From NCBI RefSeq assembly GCF_012027555.1, contig NZ_SNUQ01000002.1, positions 186,001 through 250,000 of the forward strand: DNA of 64,000 nt. Direction: 5' to 3'. Below are positions 10,395 to 21,283 of this stretch, piece after piece. Position 1 is the stretch's first letter. Every line of letters starts with the position of its first letter. The DNA comes from Thermococcus sp. CX2. Its GTDB lineage: Archaea > Methanobacteriota_B > Thermococci > Thermococcales > Thermococcaceae. The notes under the pieces were generated by a model. That model worked only from the letters and a program-made list of their open reading frames with translations. It had not been told where the DNA came from and did no database searches. Made by a program: the position numbers and the translations under genes.

Positions 10395-13045
10395 AGGTTG
10401 AGAAGATTCTAATCAAGGACTTCCGCTCGCACAAGATTACAAAGGTGACCTTCACGAGCGGGATAAACCTCATCGTGGGCCAGAACGGCTCCGGAAAAAG
10501 CTCGCTACTCGATGCCCTGCTGGTGGGCCTCTACTGGCCCGCCAAGCCCAAGGACCTCAAGAAGGACGACCTCCTCCGGATAGGCGGAACTGGAACGGAG
10601 ATAACCGTCTTCTTCGAGAAGGACGGGGTTAGGTATCAGGTGCACCGCAACATCACCAGGGGCATAGCCTTCGTCAAGTACCACGACGGAAGCTCCTGGA
10701 AGCCCCTTGAGAGCGGTCAGAAGCAGGTCAGGGAATGGATGGAGAAGGCCATCCCCTACGATGTCTTCGTCAACGCTATTTACATTCGCCAGGGTGAGAT
10801 AGACGCCATCCTGGAGAGCGACGAGAGCCGTGATAAAGTTGTGAGGCAAGTGCTCGGCCTTGACAAGTACGAGAACGCATACAAAAACCTCCTCGAGGTC
10901 AGAAAGGAAATAGAAGGGCGGATAAGATCCATAGAGGGCTACCTCAAGAGCACCGAGAACATAGACGAGCTAATTAGAGGTATGGAGAAGGAGCTAGCCG
11001 AAACCCTTAATGCCATAAATGAGCTCTCGCCGGAGATTCCAAAGCTGAACAAAGAGCTCGAGAAGGTTGAAAAGAAACTTAAGGAGCTCGACGCCCTTGC
11101 AGAGGAAATCAACTCCTTCAGGCTGGAAGTCAGAAGAAAGGAAGGAAACGTAAAAGCCCTCGAAGCGAAGCTCCGGGAGCTGGAGAGAAGGATAAAGGAG
11201 AGCGAAGAGCGCGTTAAGGAACTCGAAGAGAAGGTCAAGGAACTCGAAGGGCTGAAGGAGAAGGCAGAGGAATACCTCAGACTTGTGGACTTCAGGAGGA
11301 GATACGCCGAGGAGAAAGCCAAGAGCGAGAAGCTGGCGGAGAGCTATAAGGCCCAGATTTCGGGCATAGACGAGCGCCTGAAAGAGCTTGGGGCTCTTAA
11401 GGAGAAGCTCAAAGAGCTCGAAGAGAAGAGGGGGAATCTCGAAGAGAAACTCAAGAGCCTTGAAAAGAGTGCCAAAGCCTATGAAGAGGTCAAAAGCCTA
11501 ACGACCAACCTTGAAAGGCTGAGAAAGAGGCTCAAGCTAAAGCCAGAGGAGATTGAAAAGCTCGCCGAAGAGATAGAGCGTGCCAGAGCGAGAAAGGAGG
11601 GGATAGCGAAGGAGCTCGAGGGGATAAGCTCGAGGAGAGGCGAGATAAAGAGCCAAGTCAAGGAGCGCAATAATGCCATTCTGGAGCTTAAAAGGGCCCG
11701 CGGAAAGTGCCCTGTCTGCGGGAGGGAATTAACAGAGGAGCACAGGAAGGAGCTTATGGAAAAATACACCCTCGAGCTTAGGGAGTTCTCGAAGGAGCTC
11801 AAGGCCCTCGACGAGGAGGAACGGAAGCTCAGGCGTGAGCTGGTCGAGATTGAGGGCATCCTCAAGAGGGAGCGCGAGCTCTTCTCCCAGAAAGAGCTCT
11901 TGGAGCAGATTAAGGAGCTTGAGGAGAGGATCAAAGAATACGACCTCGAAAAGCTTGAGAAAGGGGCGGAAGAATACGAGAAGCTGAAGAGCGAGCTGGA
12001 CAGAATTGAAGGCGAGCTCAAGGGGCTCAGGGAAGAGCTGGCAAAGGCAAGGGCCCTCGAAAAGAAGAGGGGGATCCTTGAAAAGAAGCTGGAGGAGGTA
12101 GAAGACAGACTCAGGAACCTCGAGGAAGAACTCGGGACACTTGGCTTTTCAAGCCTAGAGAAGCTCGACGGCAGGATCAAAGAGCTCGAGCCCGCCTACA
12201 GGAGATATTTCGAGCTGAAATCTGCCGCAAGTGAACTGACGAGGGAAAGGGAAAGGCTCGAGAGAAGTCTTAGGGAGCTTGAGATGACTAAGAAAACACT
12301 CGGGGAAGAGGCACAGGCATTGAAAGATGCCAAAAATAAACTCGAGGAGAAAGAAAAGCTCTACAGCGCCGAGGAGCATACCAGGCTAAGGGAAGACTTC
12401 ACAAAGCTGAGGGAAAGGCTCGCAGAAAAGAGGGCCCAGCTCGAAGCACTGGAGAACAAACGAAACGAGACCATGGAGAACCTGAAGAAGCTCAAGGAAG
12501 AGAAGAAAAGACGGGAGGAAAAGGCCAGGGAGCTAGAAAGGCTGAAGAAAGCTAAAGAGCGGGTGCAGAACCTCAGGGAGAAAGTGAGGCATTACAAGGC
12601 GATGCTGAAGGAGGACGCCCTGTCCAAGGTTGGAGAGCTGGCGAGTGAGATATTCGAGGAGCTGACAGAGGAGAAGTACTCGGGCGTAACGGTAAAGGCC
12701 GAGGAAAATAAGGTCAAGCTCGGTGTCATCTACGACGGAAAGGAATACGGCCTCGGTTTTCTCAGCGGCGGCGAAAGGATTGCCCTAGGCCTGGCCTTCC
12801 GCCTGGCGTTGTCTCTCTACCTCGCAGGAGAGATTTCCCTCCTTATTCTCGATGAACCTACCCCCTACCTCGACGACGAGAGACGCAGAAGGCTGGTCGA
12901 CATAATGCAGCGCTACCTGAGGAAGATTCCGCAGGTGATCGTGGTCTCGCACGACGAGGAGCTGAAAGATGCCGCCGACAGGGTGATACGGGTAAGCCTT
13001 GAGAACGGCGTTTCCGTGGCAAGGGAAGTAGAGCTGGGGGTGTGA
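10391..13045 (+). CDS. rad50: Rad50 SMC-like ATPase
   Basis: 884 residues. Walker A G-Q-N-G-S-G-K-S (30-37), long antiparallel coiled coils either side of a zinc hook C-P-V-C at 440-443, ABC signature L-S-G-G-E at 791-795 and Walker B L-I-L-D-E-P with D821/E822. It bridges and tethers DNA ends with Mre11. ATG overlaps the mre11 stop (ATGA), showing coupled translation. Confidence 0.98.
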   Translation: MKVEKILIKDFRSHKITKVTFTSGINLIVGQNGSGKSSLLDALLVGLYWPAKPKDLKKDDLLRIGGTGTEITVFFEKDGVRYQVHRNITRGIAFVKYHDGSSWKPLESGQKQVREWMEKAIPYDVFVNAIYIRQGEIDAILESDESRDKVVRQVLGLDKYENAYKNLLEVRKEIEGRIRSIEGYLKSTENIDELIRGMEKELAETLNAINELSPEIPKLNKELEKVEKKLKELDALAEEINSFRLEVRRKEGNVKALEAKLRELERRIKESEERVKELEEKVKELEGLKEKAEEYLRLVDFRRRYAEEKAKSEKLAESYKAQISGIDERLKELGALKEKLKELEEKRGNLEEKLKSLEKSAKAYEEVKSLTTNLERLRKRLKLKPEEIEKLAEEIERARARKEGIAKELEGISSRRGEIKSQVKERNNAILELKRARGKCPVCGRELTEEHRKELMEKYTLELREFSKELKALDEEERKLRRELVEIEGILKRERELFSQKELLEQIKELEERIKEYDLEKLEKGAEEYEKLKSELDRIEGELKGLREELAKARALEKKRGILEKKLEEVEDRLRNLEEELGTLGFSSLEKLDGRIKELEPAYRRYFELKSAASELTRERERLERSLRELEMTKKTLGEEAQALKDAKNKLEEKEKLYSAEEHTRLREDFTKLRERLAEKRAQLEALENKRNETMENLKKLKEEKKRREEKARELERLKKAKERVQNLREKVRHYKAMLKEDALSKVGELASEIFEELTEEKYSGVTVKAEENKVKLGVIYDGKEYGLGFLSGGERIALGLAFRLALSLYLAGEISLLILDEPTPYLDDERRRRLVDIMQRYLRKIPQVIVVSHDEELKDAADRVIRVSLENGVSVAREVELGV

Positions 13046-13047
13046 GG

Positions 13048-14382
13048 ATGAGCTACAGGCTGATAGACAGGGCCAGCGTGGACAGGATCAAGGCGATGCT
13101 CCAGAGGGGCTACGCGGAGGCACAGAACAAGCTAAAAGATATAGAGTGGCGTGAGCTTCCCAAAGAGAAGGTCAGAAGTAGGGTTTACGCCGTTGATGGG
13201 AGCCAGGGAAAGCAAAGGCTCAGCGGGACTATATTCTACGCCGTCTCATCCTATGCCTTTGGCAATGGTCCTGCCTACAGGCTCGTTTATACCAACGCGA
13301 TGCTCTACAACCAGGGAATTTCAGATCAGATTATCCGCCTTCAGATGGAAACGCTTGAGAACAAGCTCGGCTATTTGGCAGGGGAGCTTGGGAAGGTTGA
13401 CTACATTATGATGGACGGAACGCTGACCGGCTCGCTCACGAGGCCGCCGGTTTATCCGGAGAGCGTCAAGGGAATAACGACGATAAGGAACGCCCTCGGC
13501 GAAGAAGGTCTGGAAAAGCTCGTGGAGCGCTTTTTGGGAATGCTCGACGAACATTACTCTATACTTATAGAGAGGTTGGGGAGTGGAGAAAAGGTAAACG
13601 GCGGAGTTATCCTGGCCGACGAAAAGCTCTCCGAGTTTGAGGAGTTCTACAAAGCGATGGAGGGCTATCCAGTCAGAGACTTCGCGGGAACTCTTCCCCG
13701 GAAGGTCAGCATCTCCAAGGGTACGTTAGAAGCTTATCTGGAGGGCAAGAAGAGCGCAGACGAGATTATGAGGGAACTCCTGAGCGAGTACGGTGAGGAG
13801 AAGGAGCTAACCCTCGAAGATGCCCGCAACGCCGTCCACGTCGTCCTAGGCTACCTCGAGTACCTCTACTCCCTCGAGAAGCTCCTTCAAAGGAACCTTG
13901 TTTACATCGCCAAGAGCTTCTACAACAGAAAGATAACCGGGAAGCTCGGCATAGATATCGTCGACGTTCCGTATCTTGATGCCTATCTACGGAAAAGGTT
14001 CGGGGAAGAGATTGCTGGCTACTACATAATAACCCAGGGAGGGAATCCAATAAGCCACCGCATGCCGAAGGTTCTGCAGAAGTACTTCCCAAAGGTGGAG
14101 AGCTATATCGAAAACGGCGTGGCAATGGCCTACATCAGAACCATGAAGGGCGGCGTTATATACCTCCTCCAGAGCAACCGCGAGATAAACGACGAGCTCC
14201 TGAGCAGAATCCTCTGGCACGAGAGCAACGGCTACTTCAGACCCCTCCAGAGGGCGCACGAGGGAGTGAAGATCGAGAAGAGGGCCTTCGAGGCTGAGCT
14301 TGCTGCCCTGCTGAACATAATCAAGAGGGAATCACCGGAGCTTAGGGTCTTTCTCAAATACGGAAGAAGTCCGCTGGAGTAA
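13048..14382 (+). CDS. nurA: NurA 5'-3' nuclease
   Basis: About 444 residues. The RNase H-like NurA fold is marked by Y-A-V-D-G-S-Q (D50), [11 protein letters not shown] and a late Y-L-D-A-Y segment. NurA forms a dimer docked on the HerA hexamer and degrades the 5' strand. GTG at 13042 and ATG at 13048 both follow GGGGGTG; 13048 is preferred. Last gene of the resection operon. Confidence 0.95.
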   Translation: MSYRLIDRASVDRIKAMLQRGYAEAQNKLKDIEWRELPKEKVRSRVYAVDGSQGKQRLSGTIFYAVSSYAFGNGPAYRLVYTNAMLYNQGISDQIIRLQMETLENKLGYLAGELGKVDYIMMDGTLTGSLTRPPVYPESVKGITTIRNALGEEGLEKLVERFLGMLDEHYSILIERLGSGEKVNGGVILADEKLSEFEEFYKAMEGYPVRDFAGTLPRKVSISKGTLEAYLEGKKSADEIMRELLSEYGEEKELTLEDARNAVHVVLGYLEYLYSLEKLLQRNLVYIAKSFYNRKITGKLGIDIVDVPYLDAYLRKRFGEEIAGYYIITQGGNPISHRMPKVLQKYFPKVESYIENGVAMAYIRTMKGGVIYLLQSNREINDELLSRILWHESNGYFRPLQRAHEGVKIEKRAFEAELAALLNIIKRESPELRVFLKYGRSPLE

Positions 14383-14398
14383 AAGCAGAAAAAAGGCG

Positions 14399-16348
14399 TC
14401 AGGAAACCGCCGCGCTGAACTCCGCGAGCAGCTCAGCGTAAGCCGGGTCCAGACCCTCCAGGTAGGCTTTTATTTTTCTACTCGTTCCCCACCTGTCCTG
14501 CCCGGCCAAGACGATGACGACCTGTCCCTCGACCCAGACGTCGGTCTTGATGAACATCCCGGCCTCGCCGTCGATTATCGCATTCTGCTCCTCCAAGCTT
14601 AGAGCCTGCTGCACGTAGGAACCAACGCCGTCGTAGGCCTCCGGGCCGCCGAGGATTACAACTATCGGGCTTTCTTTGTAGGCCTCGAACTCGTTGGCGG
14701 TGACGCGCTTCACAGAGAGGCCAAGGGTCTCAAGCTGGGAAGCGAGCAGGTCCCCTCTTATGTCCCAGTCTATATCGTTGGCGAGCACGACGACCTCAGG
14801 GGTCAGAAGCGGCTGGTAGTCCATCGTCCAGTTGATAAGCTCCTTGAGGACGGAGAATTCTGCATCTCCTCCAGCTTCAAGCTCGAGGGAAGTGTAGACG
14901 GCCCTGTATTCGCCCTCTCTCACCAGTATACCGCCGCTGTAATCCTCGGTGTAGGCAAGGAGCGCTGGCAGGTACTTCCTCACCGCGTGGAGGAGCCTTA
15001 TGCGCTCCAAGACCGGCCTCTCAAGAGTCAGATTGACGGACGAGTCCCCAAAGCCCAGGGAAATGCCGTCGTCCGAGAGGCTCATCCCGGTGAGGATTTC
15101 GGCTAGGGGCATAGAAGCCGCGAAGGAGAAGTTGAACGTCAGCCCGGTCAGGTTGGCCATGCTCTGTCCCATCTCGCGCATCCTCAAGCCGTTCTCATTG
15201 GCAAAGCGCATCACGCTCCTCTTCGCTACTCCGAACTGGAGGGATGGGAGGACGTACTGCCAGCCGGCGGCAGAATAGACGTTGGTCTCGAGCTTGCCTC
15301 CAGCGAACGGGCCGTCCCTCGAAAGGACGAGGAAATAGCCCGTACTGATGTAGGGAATTACAGCTGGAACATCAGTCAGGTTAAAGACCTTCCTGGCGCT
15401 CTCCGCTATGGGAAGAAGCTCAAGGCCAACCATCTTTGCAAGGCTCGGCTCTTCCCAGCTCTCGAGGCTTCCGATGTGCTGGGGGTTCGAGGCATCGAGG
15501 AGGCTTCCGTGGGTAACTATAAGGCCCGCGTGGTTGGCTTTGAGGTAGCCCTCGAGAGCAACCATCTCGTCAGCTGAGAGGCCCCACTCGGGAAGCCATA
15601 GGTTGGAGAGGATTATCACCTCGGGCTTGAACTCGCCGAGGGCTTCAATGAGCTCCCCGGGAGAGACGATCCGGATGTTGTAATCCTCAGAGAGCATCTC
15701 CCAGTGGTGCTCGCTCAGCATCCAAGGGCTTATTTTTGTCAGCGGCTCGGCTATGGCCTCGTAGTCGGAGAGGTTGTAGTGGTAGAACTCGCGGGAGCTG
15801 TTGAACTGCTCAATGAGCGAGGATAGAGAGCGCTCGAAAGCCATGGTCTCGACGGATGGATCAACGATGAGAATCTTTGGCCCGAAGGGATTGACTACGT
15901 AGTAGGCATAGACAGGGCTGACGGATACGTGGCCCTCAACGTCGGTGACCTCTATCTTGAACTCAATCTTAGTGCCCGGTGCGCCAGCCGGAAGGTTGAA
16001 CTTGCGGTAGAAGACATAGAAGTTCTGGCTCTCACCGTAGAAACGGTCTATTATGGACTGATAAATCGTCCAGTTCTCTCCGGCTGCTGCTGTCTTTACA
16101 TAGGCGGGTTTCCATCCACCCCCGTTGATCCTGTAGTATGCCGTGATGTTCTTGATGCCAAAGTCCTCGGCGATGTAGAAGTAGACGGTGTATGTCTCGG
16201 AGGGTTCTATGACGAAGCCCTCCGGAACGTTCCCCACGATTATCAAGGGAGGATGCGGGTGTGTGACTATTATTAGCGGTGATGCATACGGCAAAAACGA
16301 ACCAAGAAGCAGCACCAACACGAGAACTGCTAGGGATGTTCTAATCAT
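14399..16348 (-). CDS. large secreted surface protein, function unknown
   Basis: About 649 residues. A signal peptide (roughly 1-22) is followed by a beta-rich Ig-like region (to about 150), a middle domain with a glutamine-amidotransferase-like alternation (E-V-I-I-L-S-N-L-W-L-P-E-W, then L-I-V-T-H-G-S-L) and a C-terminal part with V-V-I-L-G-G-P-E-A-Y and V-I-V-L-A-G-Q-D-R. The last motif recalls archaeal surface-layer proteins (weak). The ATG at 16348 follows GGTGAG; a further ATG lies at 16360. It is divergent from an ABC importer lacking an adjacent binding protein, so a role in substrate capture is possible but unproven. Confidence 0.7.
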   Translation of the reverse strand: MIRTSLAVLVLVLLLGSFLPYASPLIIVTHPHPPLIIVGNVPEGFVIEPSETYTVYFYIAEDFGIKNITAYYRINGGGWKPAYVKTAAAGENWTIYQSIIDRFYGESQNFYVFYRKFNLPAGAPGTKIEFKIEVTDVEGHVSVSPVYAYYVVNPFGPKILIVDPSVETMAFERSLSSLIEQFNSSREFYHYNLSDYEAIAEPLTKISPWMLSEHHWEMLSEDYNIRIVSPGELIEALGEFKPEVIILSNLWLPEWGLSADEMVALEGYLKANHAGLIVTHGSLLDASNPQHIGSLESWEEPSLAKMVGLELLPIAESARKVFNLTDVPAVIPYISTGYFLVLSRDGPFAGGKLETNVYSAAGWQYVLPSLQFGVAKRSVMRFANENGLRMREMGQSMANLTGLTFNFSFAASMPLAEILTGMSLSDDGISLGFGDSSVNLTLERPVLERIRLLHAVRKYLPALLAYTEDYSGGILVREGEYRAVYTSLELEAGGDAEFSVLKELINWTMDYQPLLTPEVVVLANDIDWDIRGDLLASQLETLGLSVKRVTANEFEAYKESPIVVILGGPEAYDGVGSYVQQALSLEEQNAIIDGEAGMFIKTDVWVEGQVVIVLAGQDRWGTSRKIKAYLEGLDPAYAELLAEFSAAVS

Positions 16349-16382
16349 AGGTCTCACCATGATATAATTATCGCTTCCAATC

Positions 16383-16411
16383 TATTTATACCTAACCCGA
16401 AAGCTTTAAAC
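16383..16411. promoter_or_regulatory. divergent promoters of surface protein and ABC importer
   Basis: TATTTATA (16383-16390) read leftwards is a TATA box about 35 bases before the ATG at 16348. CTTTAAAC (16404-16411) read rightwards lies about 27 bases before the permease ATG at 16435, implying a leaderless transcript there. Confidence 0.55.
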
Positions 16412-16434
16412 GAGTGGACAAATAATCCAGGCTC

Positions 16435-17451
16435 ATGAGGAAGTGGCTTCCGGGGCTGATAGCCCTCTCCCTTATCGCCGGATTCCTCGGCATTTACATC
16501 GGATCAGTTAGCATCTCCCCCTCCGACGTCACGGAGAGCGTGGCCTATGGGATAAAATCAATCCTAGCGCGTTTTTTCCCCTCGATAGAGCTCGGGGAAA
16601 AGCCAAAGTACTTCATCATCATCTGGGAGCTCCGCCTCCCTCGCGTTCTCCTGGCTTACCTCGTAGGGATAGGTCTGGCATCCGCTGGAGTTGCCTCCCA
16701 GGCCCTCTTCAAGAACCCCCTGGCTGACCCATACATAATTGGAGTGAGCGCTGGAGCGGGCATAGGGGCGGCGCTTGCTGCCATATACGCGCCCACCCAT
16801 ATGGGCACATTCGCCCTCGCCTTCGCGCTTCTCTCTGTTTTTGTCGTTTACTCCGTTTCCCGCGTCAATGGTCACGTCCCCATTGATACCCTCCTCCTGG
16901 CAGGGATAGCCTACGGCTTCCTCGCCAGCGCTATCACGTGGTACCTCGTCATAAGCCAGGGAGAAAAGGCCCACGTCACCTGGATGTGGCTCATGGGGAC
17001 GTTCAACGGCACGGGCTGGAAGGATGTCGGGGAGATGTTCGTCGTCGCACTCTTCGGAGTCGGGTTTCTCATCCTGAAATGGCGCGAGCTGAACCTGCTC
17101 CTCTTCGGTGAGGAGAGTATAGCCCTAGGCCTCGACGTGAACCTCTATCGGAAGCTCTTTATTGGAGTAATAGCGCTCCTCACGGCCTTCGCTGTCTCAA
17201 CCGCGGGAATAATCGGATTCGTTGGTCTTGTCAGTCCGCACATAATGCGCCTCCTTCTCGGTCCGAACCACAAAGAGCTCACTCCCGCTTCAGCCCTCTT
17301 CGGTGGCGTTCTCCTTGTGGTGGCGGATTTGCTCGCTAGAACCGTTGCTAGGCCGACTGAATTGCCCGTCGGAATCATAACGGCCCTCATGGGCGCTCCC
17401 TTCTTCCTCTACCTCCTGACGAAGCACAAGAGGGGGGAGCTGTACTCATGA
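16435..17451 (+). CDS. FecCD/BtuC-type ABC importer permease
   Basis: 338 residues, nine to ten transmembrane helices. The family hallmarks R-L-P-R-V-L-L-A, G-x-x-L-A-x-A-G-x-x-x-Q, N-P-L-A-D-P-Y-I-I-G-V-S-A-G-A and G-L-V-S-P-H-I-M-R are present. Such permeases import iron-siderophore, haem, cobalamin or related ligands. It overlaps the ATPase gene by four bases. The ligand cannot be told from sequence. Confidence 0.92.
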   Translation: MRKWLPGLIALSLIAGFLGIYIGSVSISPSDVTESVAYGIKSILARFFPSIELGEKPKYFIIIWELRLPRVLLAYLVGIGLASAGVASQALFKNPLADPYIIGVSAGAGIGAALAAIYAPTHMGTFALAFALLSVFVVYSVSRVNGHVPIDTLLLAGIAYGFLASAITWYLVISQGEKAHVTWMWLMGTFNGTGWKDVGEMFVVALFGVGFLILKWRELNLLLFGEESIALGLDVNLYRKLFIGVIALLTAFAVSTAGIIGFVGLVSPHIMRLLLGPNHKELTPASALFGGVLLVVADLLARTVARPTELPVGIITALMGAPFFLYLLTKHKRGELYS

Positions 17452-18167
17452 TCCTTGAGGTTAAGCTCTCCTTCTCCTACAGCGGGAAGGAGGTCCTCAA
17501 GAACGTCGAGTTCACCACAGAGAAGGGTGAGCTTCTGGCGATAATCGGACCGAACGGCGCCGGAAAGAGCACACTTCTCAAGTCGATGGTGGGAATCTTG
17601 AGGCCAACAGGCTACGTGAAGCTCAACGGGACCGACCTGCTCTCGCTGAAGCCAAAGGAGAGGGCGAAGCTGATAACCTACGTCCCCCAGAGCTCCTACC
17701 CTGAGTTCGCCTTCACAATAGAGGAGTTCGTCGAGCTCGGAACCTACGCCACGCGCGGGGACATGAGGAGCGCCCTCAAGAGGGTGGGTCTCTGGGAGAA
17801 ACGGAAGGAGCAGATAACGAACTTAAGCGGCGGCGAGTACCAGCTGGCTCTGATAGCGAGGGCCCTCGCCCAGGGGAGCGAGGTTATTCTCCTTGACGAG
17901 CCGACTTCACACCTCGACATTAACCACGCGCTCAGGATAATGGAGCTCCTCCGTGAGCTGAGGGAGGAGAGGATAGTCATAACGGTTCTCCACGACTTAA
18001 ACCTGGCACTCCGCTACGCCGAAAGGCTCATACTTCTCCACGAGGGCAGGAAACGCTGGGACGGAGCGCCAGATGAGCTGAGTCCGGCCGTTATTGAGGA
18101 GGTCTATGGAATCAACGCAAAGATAGTTGAGGTTGACGGAGAGAGGCTCCTGCTCGCAAGCCTCTAG
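17448..18167 (+). CDS. FepC/BtuD-type ABC ATPase
   Basis: 239 residues. Walker [11 protein letters not shown]-loop region, signature L-S-G-G-E, Walker [12 protein letters not shown] and switch His V-L-H-D-L-N-L-A. It powers the FecCD permease encoded just upstream (ATGA overlap). No substrate-binding protein gene is in the unit. Confidence 0.93.
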   Translation: MILEVKLSFSYSGKEVLKNVEFTTEKGELLAIIGPNGAGKSTLLKSMVGILRPTGYVKLNGTDLLSLKPKERAKLITYVPQSSYPEFAFTIEEFVELGTYATRGDMRSALKRVGLWEKRKEQITNLSGGEYQLALIARALAQGSEVILLDEPTSHLDINHALRIMELLRELREERIVITVLHDLNLALRYAERLILLHEGRKRWDGAPDELSPAVIEEVYGINAKIVEVDGERLLLASL

Positions 18168-18213
18168 CAAAGGTTTAAAACCTGCCGTGAGAATCAGTCT
18201 CAGGGGTGAGAGA

Positions 18214-18816
18214 ATGGAAACGAAGAAGACTGGAACTACCACCGTGGGAATAAAGGTCAAGGACGGTGTCGTCCTAGCGGCCGATACTCAGGCTTCCCTC
18301 GACCACATGGTTGAAACCCTCAATATCAGGAAGATAGTCCCAATCACCGATAGGATAGCCATCACAACCGCCGGAAGCGTTGGAGACGTGCAGGCTTTAG
18401 CGAGAATGCTCGAGGCGGAGGCTCGCTATTACCAGTTCACCTGGGGCAGGCCGATGAGCACCAAGGCCATGGCCAACCTGCTCAGCAACATACTGAACGA
18501 GAACAAGTGGTTCCCATATCTTGTCCAGATCGTCATCGGCGGCTACGTCAATGAGCCAGAGCTGGCGAACCTGGATCCACTCGGCGGCTTGATATTCGAC
18601 AACTACACCGCGACAGGCTCTGGCAGTCCATTCGCGATAGCCGTTCTTGAGGACGGTTATAAGGAAGACATGAGCATCGAAGAGGCCAAGGAACTCGCAG
18701 TGAGGGCCATCAGGACGGCAGGAAAGAGGGACGTCTACACCGGAAGCAAGAAGGTCCAGGTCGTCGTTATCACGAAGGACGGCATGGAGGAGGAGTTCGT
18801 CGAGTTCAAGGATTGA
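18214..18816 (+). CDS. psmB: 20S proteasome beta subunit
   Basis: 200 residues, Ntn-hydrolase. A short propeptide M-E-T-K-K-T-G precedes the processed nucleophile T8 (mature Thr1); mature D17 and K33 of the active site are both present. The T-T-T-V-G-I-K-V start and D-H-M-V-E-T-L-N segment resemble the second (beta2-type) Thermococcales subunit. The frame runs upstream into the ATPase gene, but GGGGTGA before the ATG at 18214 fixes the start. Confidence 0.96.
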   Translation: METKKTGTTTVGIKVKDGVVLAADTQASLDHMVETLNIRKIVPITDRIAITTAGSVGDVQALARMLEAEARYYQFTWGRPMSTKAMANLLSNILNENKWFPYLVQIVIGGYVNEPELANLDPLGGLIFDNYTATGSGSPFAIAVLEDGYKEDMSIEEAKELAVRAIRTAGKRDVYTGSKKVQVVVITKDGMEEEFVEFKD

Positions 18817-18854
18817 ACCAAATCCCTTTTTAACTTCCTTCCCAAGTCAGTCTC

Positions 18855-19949
18855 ATGCAGGAGAGAACCCAAAGGTTAATCGCCCTGGCCCTCGTGCTGC
18901 TTCTCATTCCCGCCTTTTACGCGGCCGAGAAGGTTACAGTTACTCCCAACGTTGTTCTCGAGCAGGTAAGCGAGATTCTCACCCAGGTTCAGGAGATAAG
19001 GAACCTGACCTTCAAAGAAAAGCCCCAGATAATCGTAATCACGAAGAGTGAGGCCCTCGCGATGTGGAAGCCGTCCAAGACAGACGTGGAGAGGATGAGA
19101 GTAGAGGAGCTGACCTACAAGATGACCCTTCTCCTACAACCAGACTACCAGTACGTCAAGGAGGAAACCGAGCGCTCCACCAACTGGATAGCGGCAACGG
19201 TAGGGGATAAGATATACGTCATCCAGGAGAACTTCCTGTCGAACCTCGACGTGGCCGAAAGAACAATAGCCCACGAGTCAATTCACGTCCTCCAAAAGCA
19301 GTGGTTCGACGCGAAGTACGGTGCATACACGCTCGACGGAACACTCGCGATAAGGGCCCTCGTGGAGGGCGACGCCGACCTCGTAGCCGACATCTACTGC
19401 GAGCGGAGGGGCATTCCCATCTACAAGATACGCTCGCTAAGCGGCGACCCTCTCACAGACCTCAACATCTTCTCCTACGTCTTTGGAGACCGCTTCGTGA
19501 GGTACCTCTATGAGAAGGGCGGCTGGAAGCTGGTGAACGAGGCCTACAGGAATCCCCCAGTTTCAACCCAGCAGGTTATGCATCCCGAGCTATACCTCGA
19601 GAACGTGACACCCGTTAACGTGAGCCTGAGCGCCCCAGAAAACTCGCGCGTTCTCCGCGACGACAGGATGGGAGAGTTCTACGTTTACATCCTCCTGAGG
19701 AGCCACGGCTATGACAACGAGACCGCGTGGAACATCTCGTCCGCGTGGCGCGGTGATAGACTGCTCCTGACCCAGAACGCGAGCGGCTACACTCTCCAGT
19801 GGGAGGTCGTTTTCTCAAACAACGCGAGTGCCATGGCTTTCGGGGAGGCGCTCGAGAAGATGGCCAAGTATAACACCTACGCGAACTACACGATAAGGAT
19901 AGACGGAAACTCGGTTCTTCTGATAGCGGAAAGGAGGGAAGGTCGTTGA
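18855..19949 (+). CDS. predicted secreted HExxH metalloprotease
   Basis: 364 residues. An N-terminal hydrophobic segment (about 8-24) acts as signal or anchor. H-E-S-I-H at 140-144 with E171 in V-E-G-D-A-D forms a gluzincin-like zinc site. Several N-x-S/T sequons suit an extracytoplasmic protein. It begins 38 bases after psmB and overlaps thrC by four bases. Substrate unknown. The protease call is from motifs only. Confidence 0.72.
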   Translation: MQERTQRLIALALVLLLIPAFYAAEKVTVTPNVVLEQVSEILTQVQEIRNLTFKEKPQIIVITKSEALAMWKPSKTDVERMRVEELTYKMTLLLQPDYQYVKEETERSTNWIAATVGDKIYVIQENFLSNLDVAERTIAHESIHVLQKQWFDAKYGAYTLDGTLAIRALVEGDADLVADIYCERRGIPIYKIRSLSGDPLTDLNIFSYVFGDRFVRYLYEKGGWKLVNEAYRNPPVSTQQVMHPELYLENVTPVNVSLSAPENSRVLRDDRMGEFYVYILLRSHGYDNETAWNISSAWRGDRLLLTQNASGYTLQWEVVFSNNASAMAFGEALEKMAKYNTYANYTIRIDGNSVLLIAERREGR

Positions 19950-21091
19950 AGCTCAGGTGTACAATCTGCGGCAGGGAGTACGATAAGCCCGTGCAGAGGT
20001 GTGAGTGCGGCGAGCCGGTAGAGTTTGAGCTCTTTCATGGGGAACCCTACATAGGAAAGACCGTGTGGGAGCGCTTTTACGACTTCTGGCCGGTCGAACC
20101 GGATCCCGAGCTGAGCCTCGGCGAAGGGGATACGCCCCTTGTAAAGTCAAAGCTCGGGAAAGAGCTGGGGATTAGGTTATACCTCAAGAACGAGACCGTC
20201 AATCCGACCTGGAGCTTCAAGGACAGGGGGACGTTTTTGGCCATAAGCCACGCTGTCAGGGAAGGTTATAAGGCTGTTGGAACCGTCTCAACCGGGAACA
20301 TGGCCGCGAGCGTTGCTGCCTATGCTGCCAGGGCCGGCTTGAAGGCCAAAATCCTCGTCTCAGAGAAGGCCAGCAAGGAGAAGCTGAAGGCCGTTTCTGT
20401 TTACGGAGCTGACGTGATAAGGGTAAAAGGCGACTACGGGAGGCTCTACTTCGAGAGCCTGAAGCTCGGAGAGAGGCTCGGCGTCTATTTCATGAACTCG
20501 GACAACCCCTTCAGGGTGGAGGGCTACAAGGGAATAAGCTTCGAGATAGCTGAAGAGATCACGCCCGACTACGTTCTCATACCCACTTCTTCCGGCGGCC
20601 TTTTCAGGGGAGTTGCCAAAGGCTTCACCGAGCTCTTCGCGAGCGGGCTGATAGATAGAATCCCCACACTCGTTGCCGTTCAGGCTGAAGGCTGCTCGCC
20701 GATATGCAGGGCCTTCGAGGAGGGGAAGGAAAGGATCGAGCGCTTTGAAAGTCCAAAAACGATAGCCCACGCCATAGAGAACCCCCACCCACCGAGCGGG
20801 AACGCTGTCTTGAAGCTCCTCCGTGAAATGGGCGGCCTTTGCGTTACGGTGAGCGACGAGGAAATCATGAAAGCCCAAGCAGAGCTTGCAAGAGAAGGCC
20901 TCTTCGTCCAGCCCGCGAGTGCCACTGGGATAGCCGCGCTGAGGAAACTCAGGGAAAGCAGAAGAATCGAGGAAGGGGCAAAAGTGGTCTCAATACTTAG
21001 CGGGGCGGGGCTTAAGACCCTCGGCCAGCTTGACATCCGGGACGTTAGAGAGTGCCCGCTCGAAAAGCTCGACGAGTGTCTCAAAACCTAG
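19946..21091 (+). CDS. thrC: threonine synthase
   Basis: 381 residues, fold-type II PLP enzyme converting O-phosphohomoserine to threonine. An N-terminal zinc-ribbon-like segment (C-T-I-C, then C-E-C) precedes S-F-K-D-R-G-T with PLP lysine K92, S-T-G-N-M-A-A-S and the P-T-S-S-G-G-L cofactor phosphate loop. Related enzymes include serine/threonine dehydratase and cysteate synthase; length and the ribbon favour ThrC. Confidence 0.88.
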   Translation: MKLRCTICGREYDKPVQRCECGEPVEFELFHGEPYIGKTVWERFYDFWPVEPDPELSLGEGDTPLVKSKLGKELGIRLYLKNETVNPTWSFKDRGTFLAISHAVREGYKAVGTVSTGNMAASVAAYAARAGLKAKILVSEKASKEKLKAVSVYGADVIRVKGDYGRLYFESLKLGERLGVYFMNSDNPFRVEGYKGISFEIAEEITPDYVLIPTSSGGLFRGVAKGFTELFASGLIDRIPTLVAVQAEGCSPICRAFEEGKERIERFESPKTIAHAIENPHPPSGNAVLKLLREMGGLCVTVSDEEIMKAQAELAREGLFVQPASATGIAALRKLRESRRIEEGAKVVSILSGAGLKTLGQLDIRDVRECPLEKLDECLKT

Positions 21092-21283
21092 ACATGAACC
21101 ATTTCCTCCAGTTCTCCCTGCTTCCCCCGACGGAGTCTCCGATATTCCCCGGGTCTTCGCCTAAGAGGAAGCGGTAGAGGGCGTGAACGCTCGCCGTCCA
21201 CTTAGCGCCCTCGCCGAGAACCTTAACGACGCACTCTTGACCACGTGGAGGGTGGTGTGAGTTCTAACCTCAACTGGCTTCAT
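21081..21283 (-). pseudogene. alaX: truncated, frameshifted alaX (Ala-tRNA editing protein)
   Basis: From the ATG at 21283, five bases after GGGTG, the minus strand reads M-K-P-V-E-V-R-T-H-T-T-L-H-V-V-K-S-A, the start of archaeal AlaX-S editing proteins. At about 21231-21235 the frame breaks; inserting one G after GCG restores V-V-K-V-L-G-E-G-A-K-W-T-A-S-V, again AlaX-like. After that the similarity ends and an unrelated reading (R-F-L-L-G-E-D-P-G-N-I-G-D-S) runs to a TGA overlapping thrC by 11 bases. Family length is about 150-160 residues, so this is a decayed and truncated copy. AlaX trans-edits Ser- or Gly-mischarged tRNA(Ala). Confidence 0.65.

Noticed and set aside
11479-12180. Ser-rich 233-codon frame opposite rad50
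   Set aside because: A typical antisense reading of Glu/Lys/Leu-rich coiled-coil codons.
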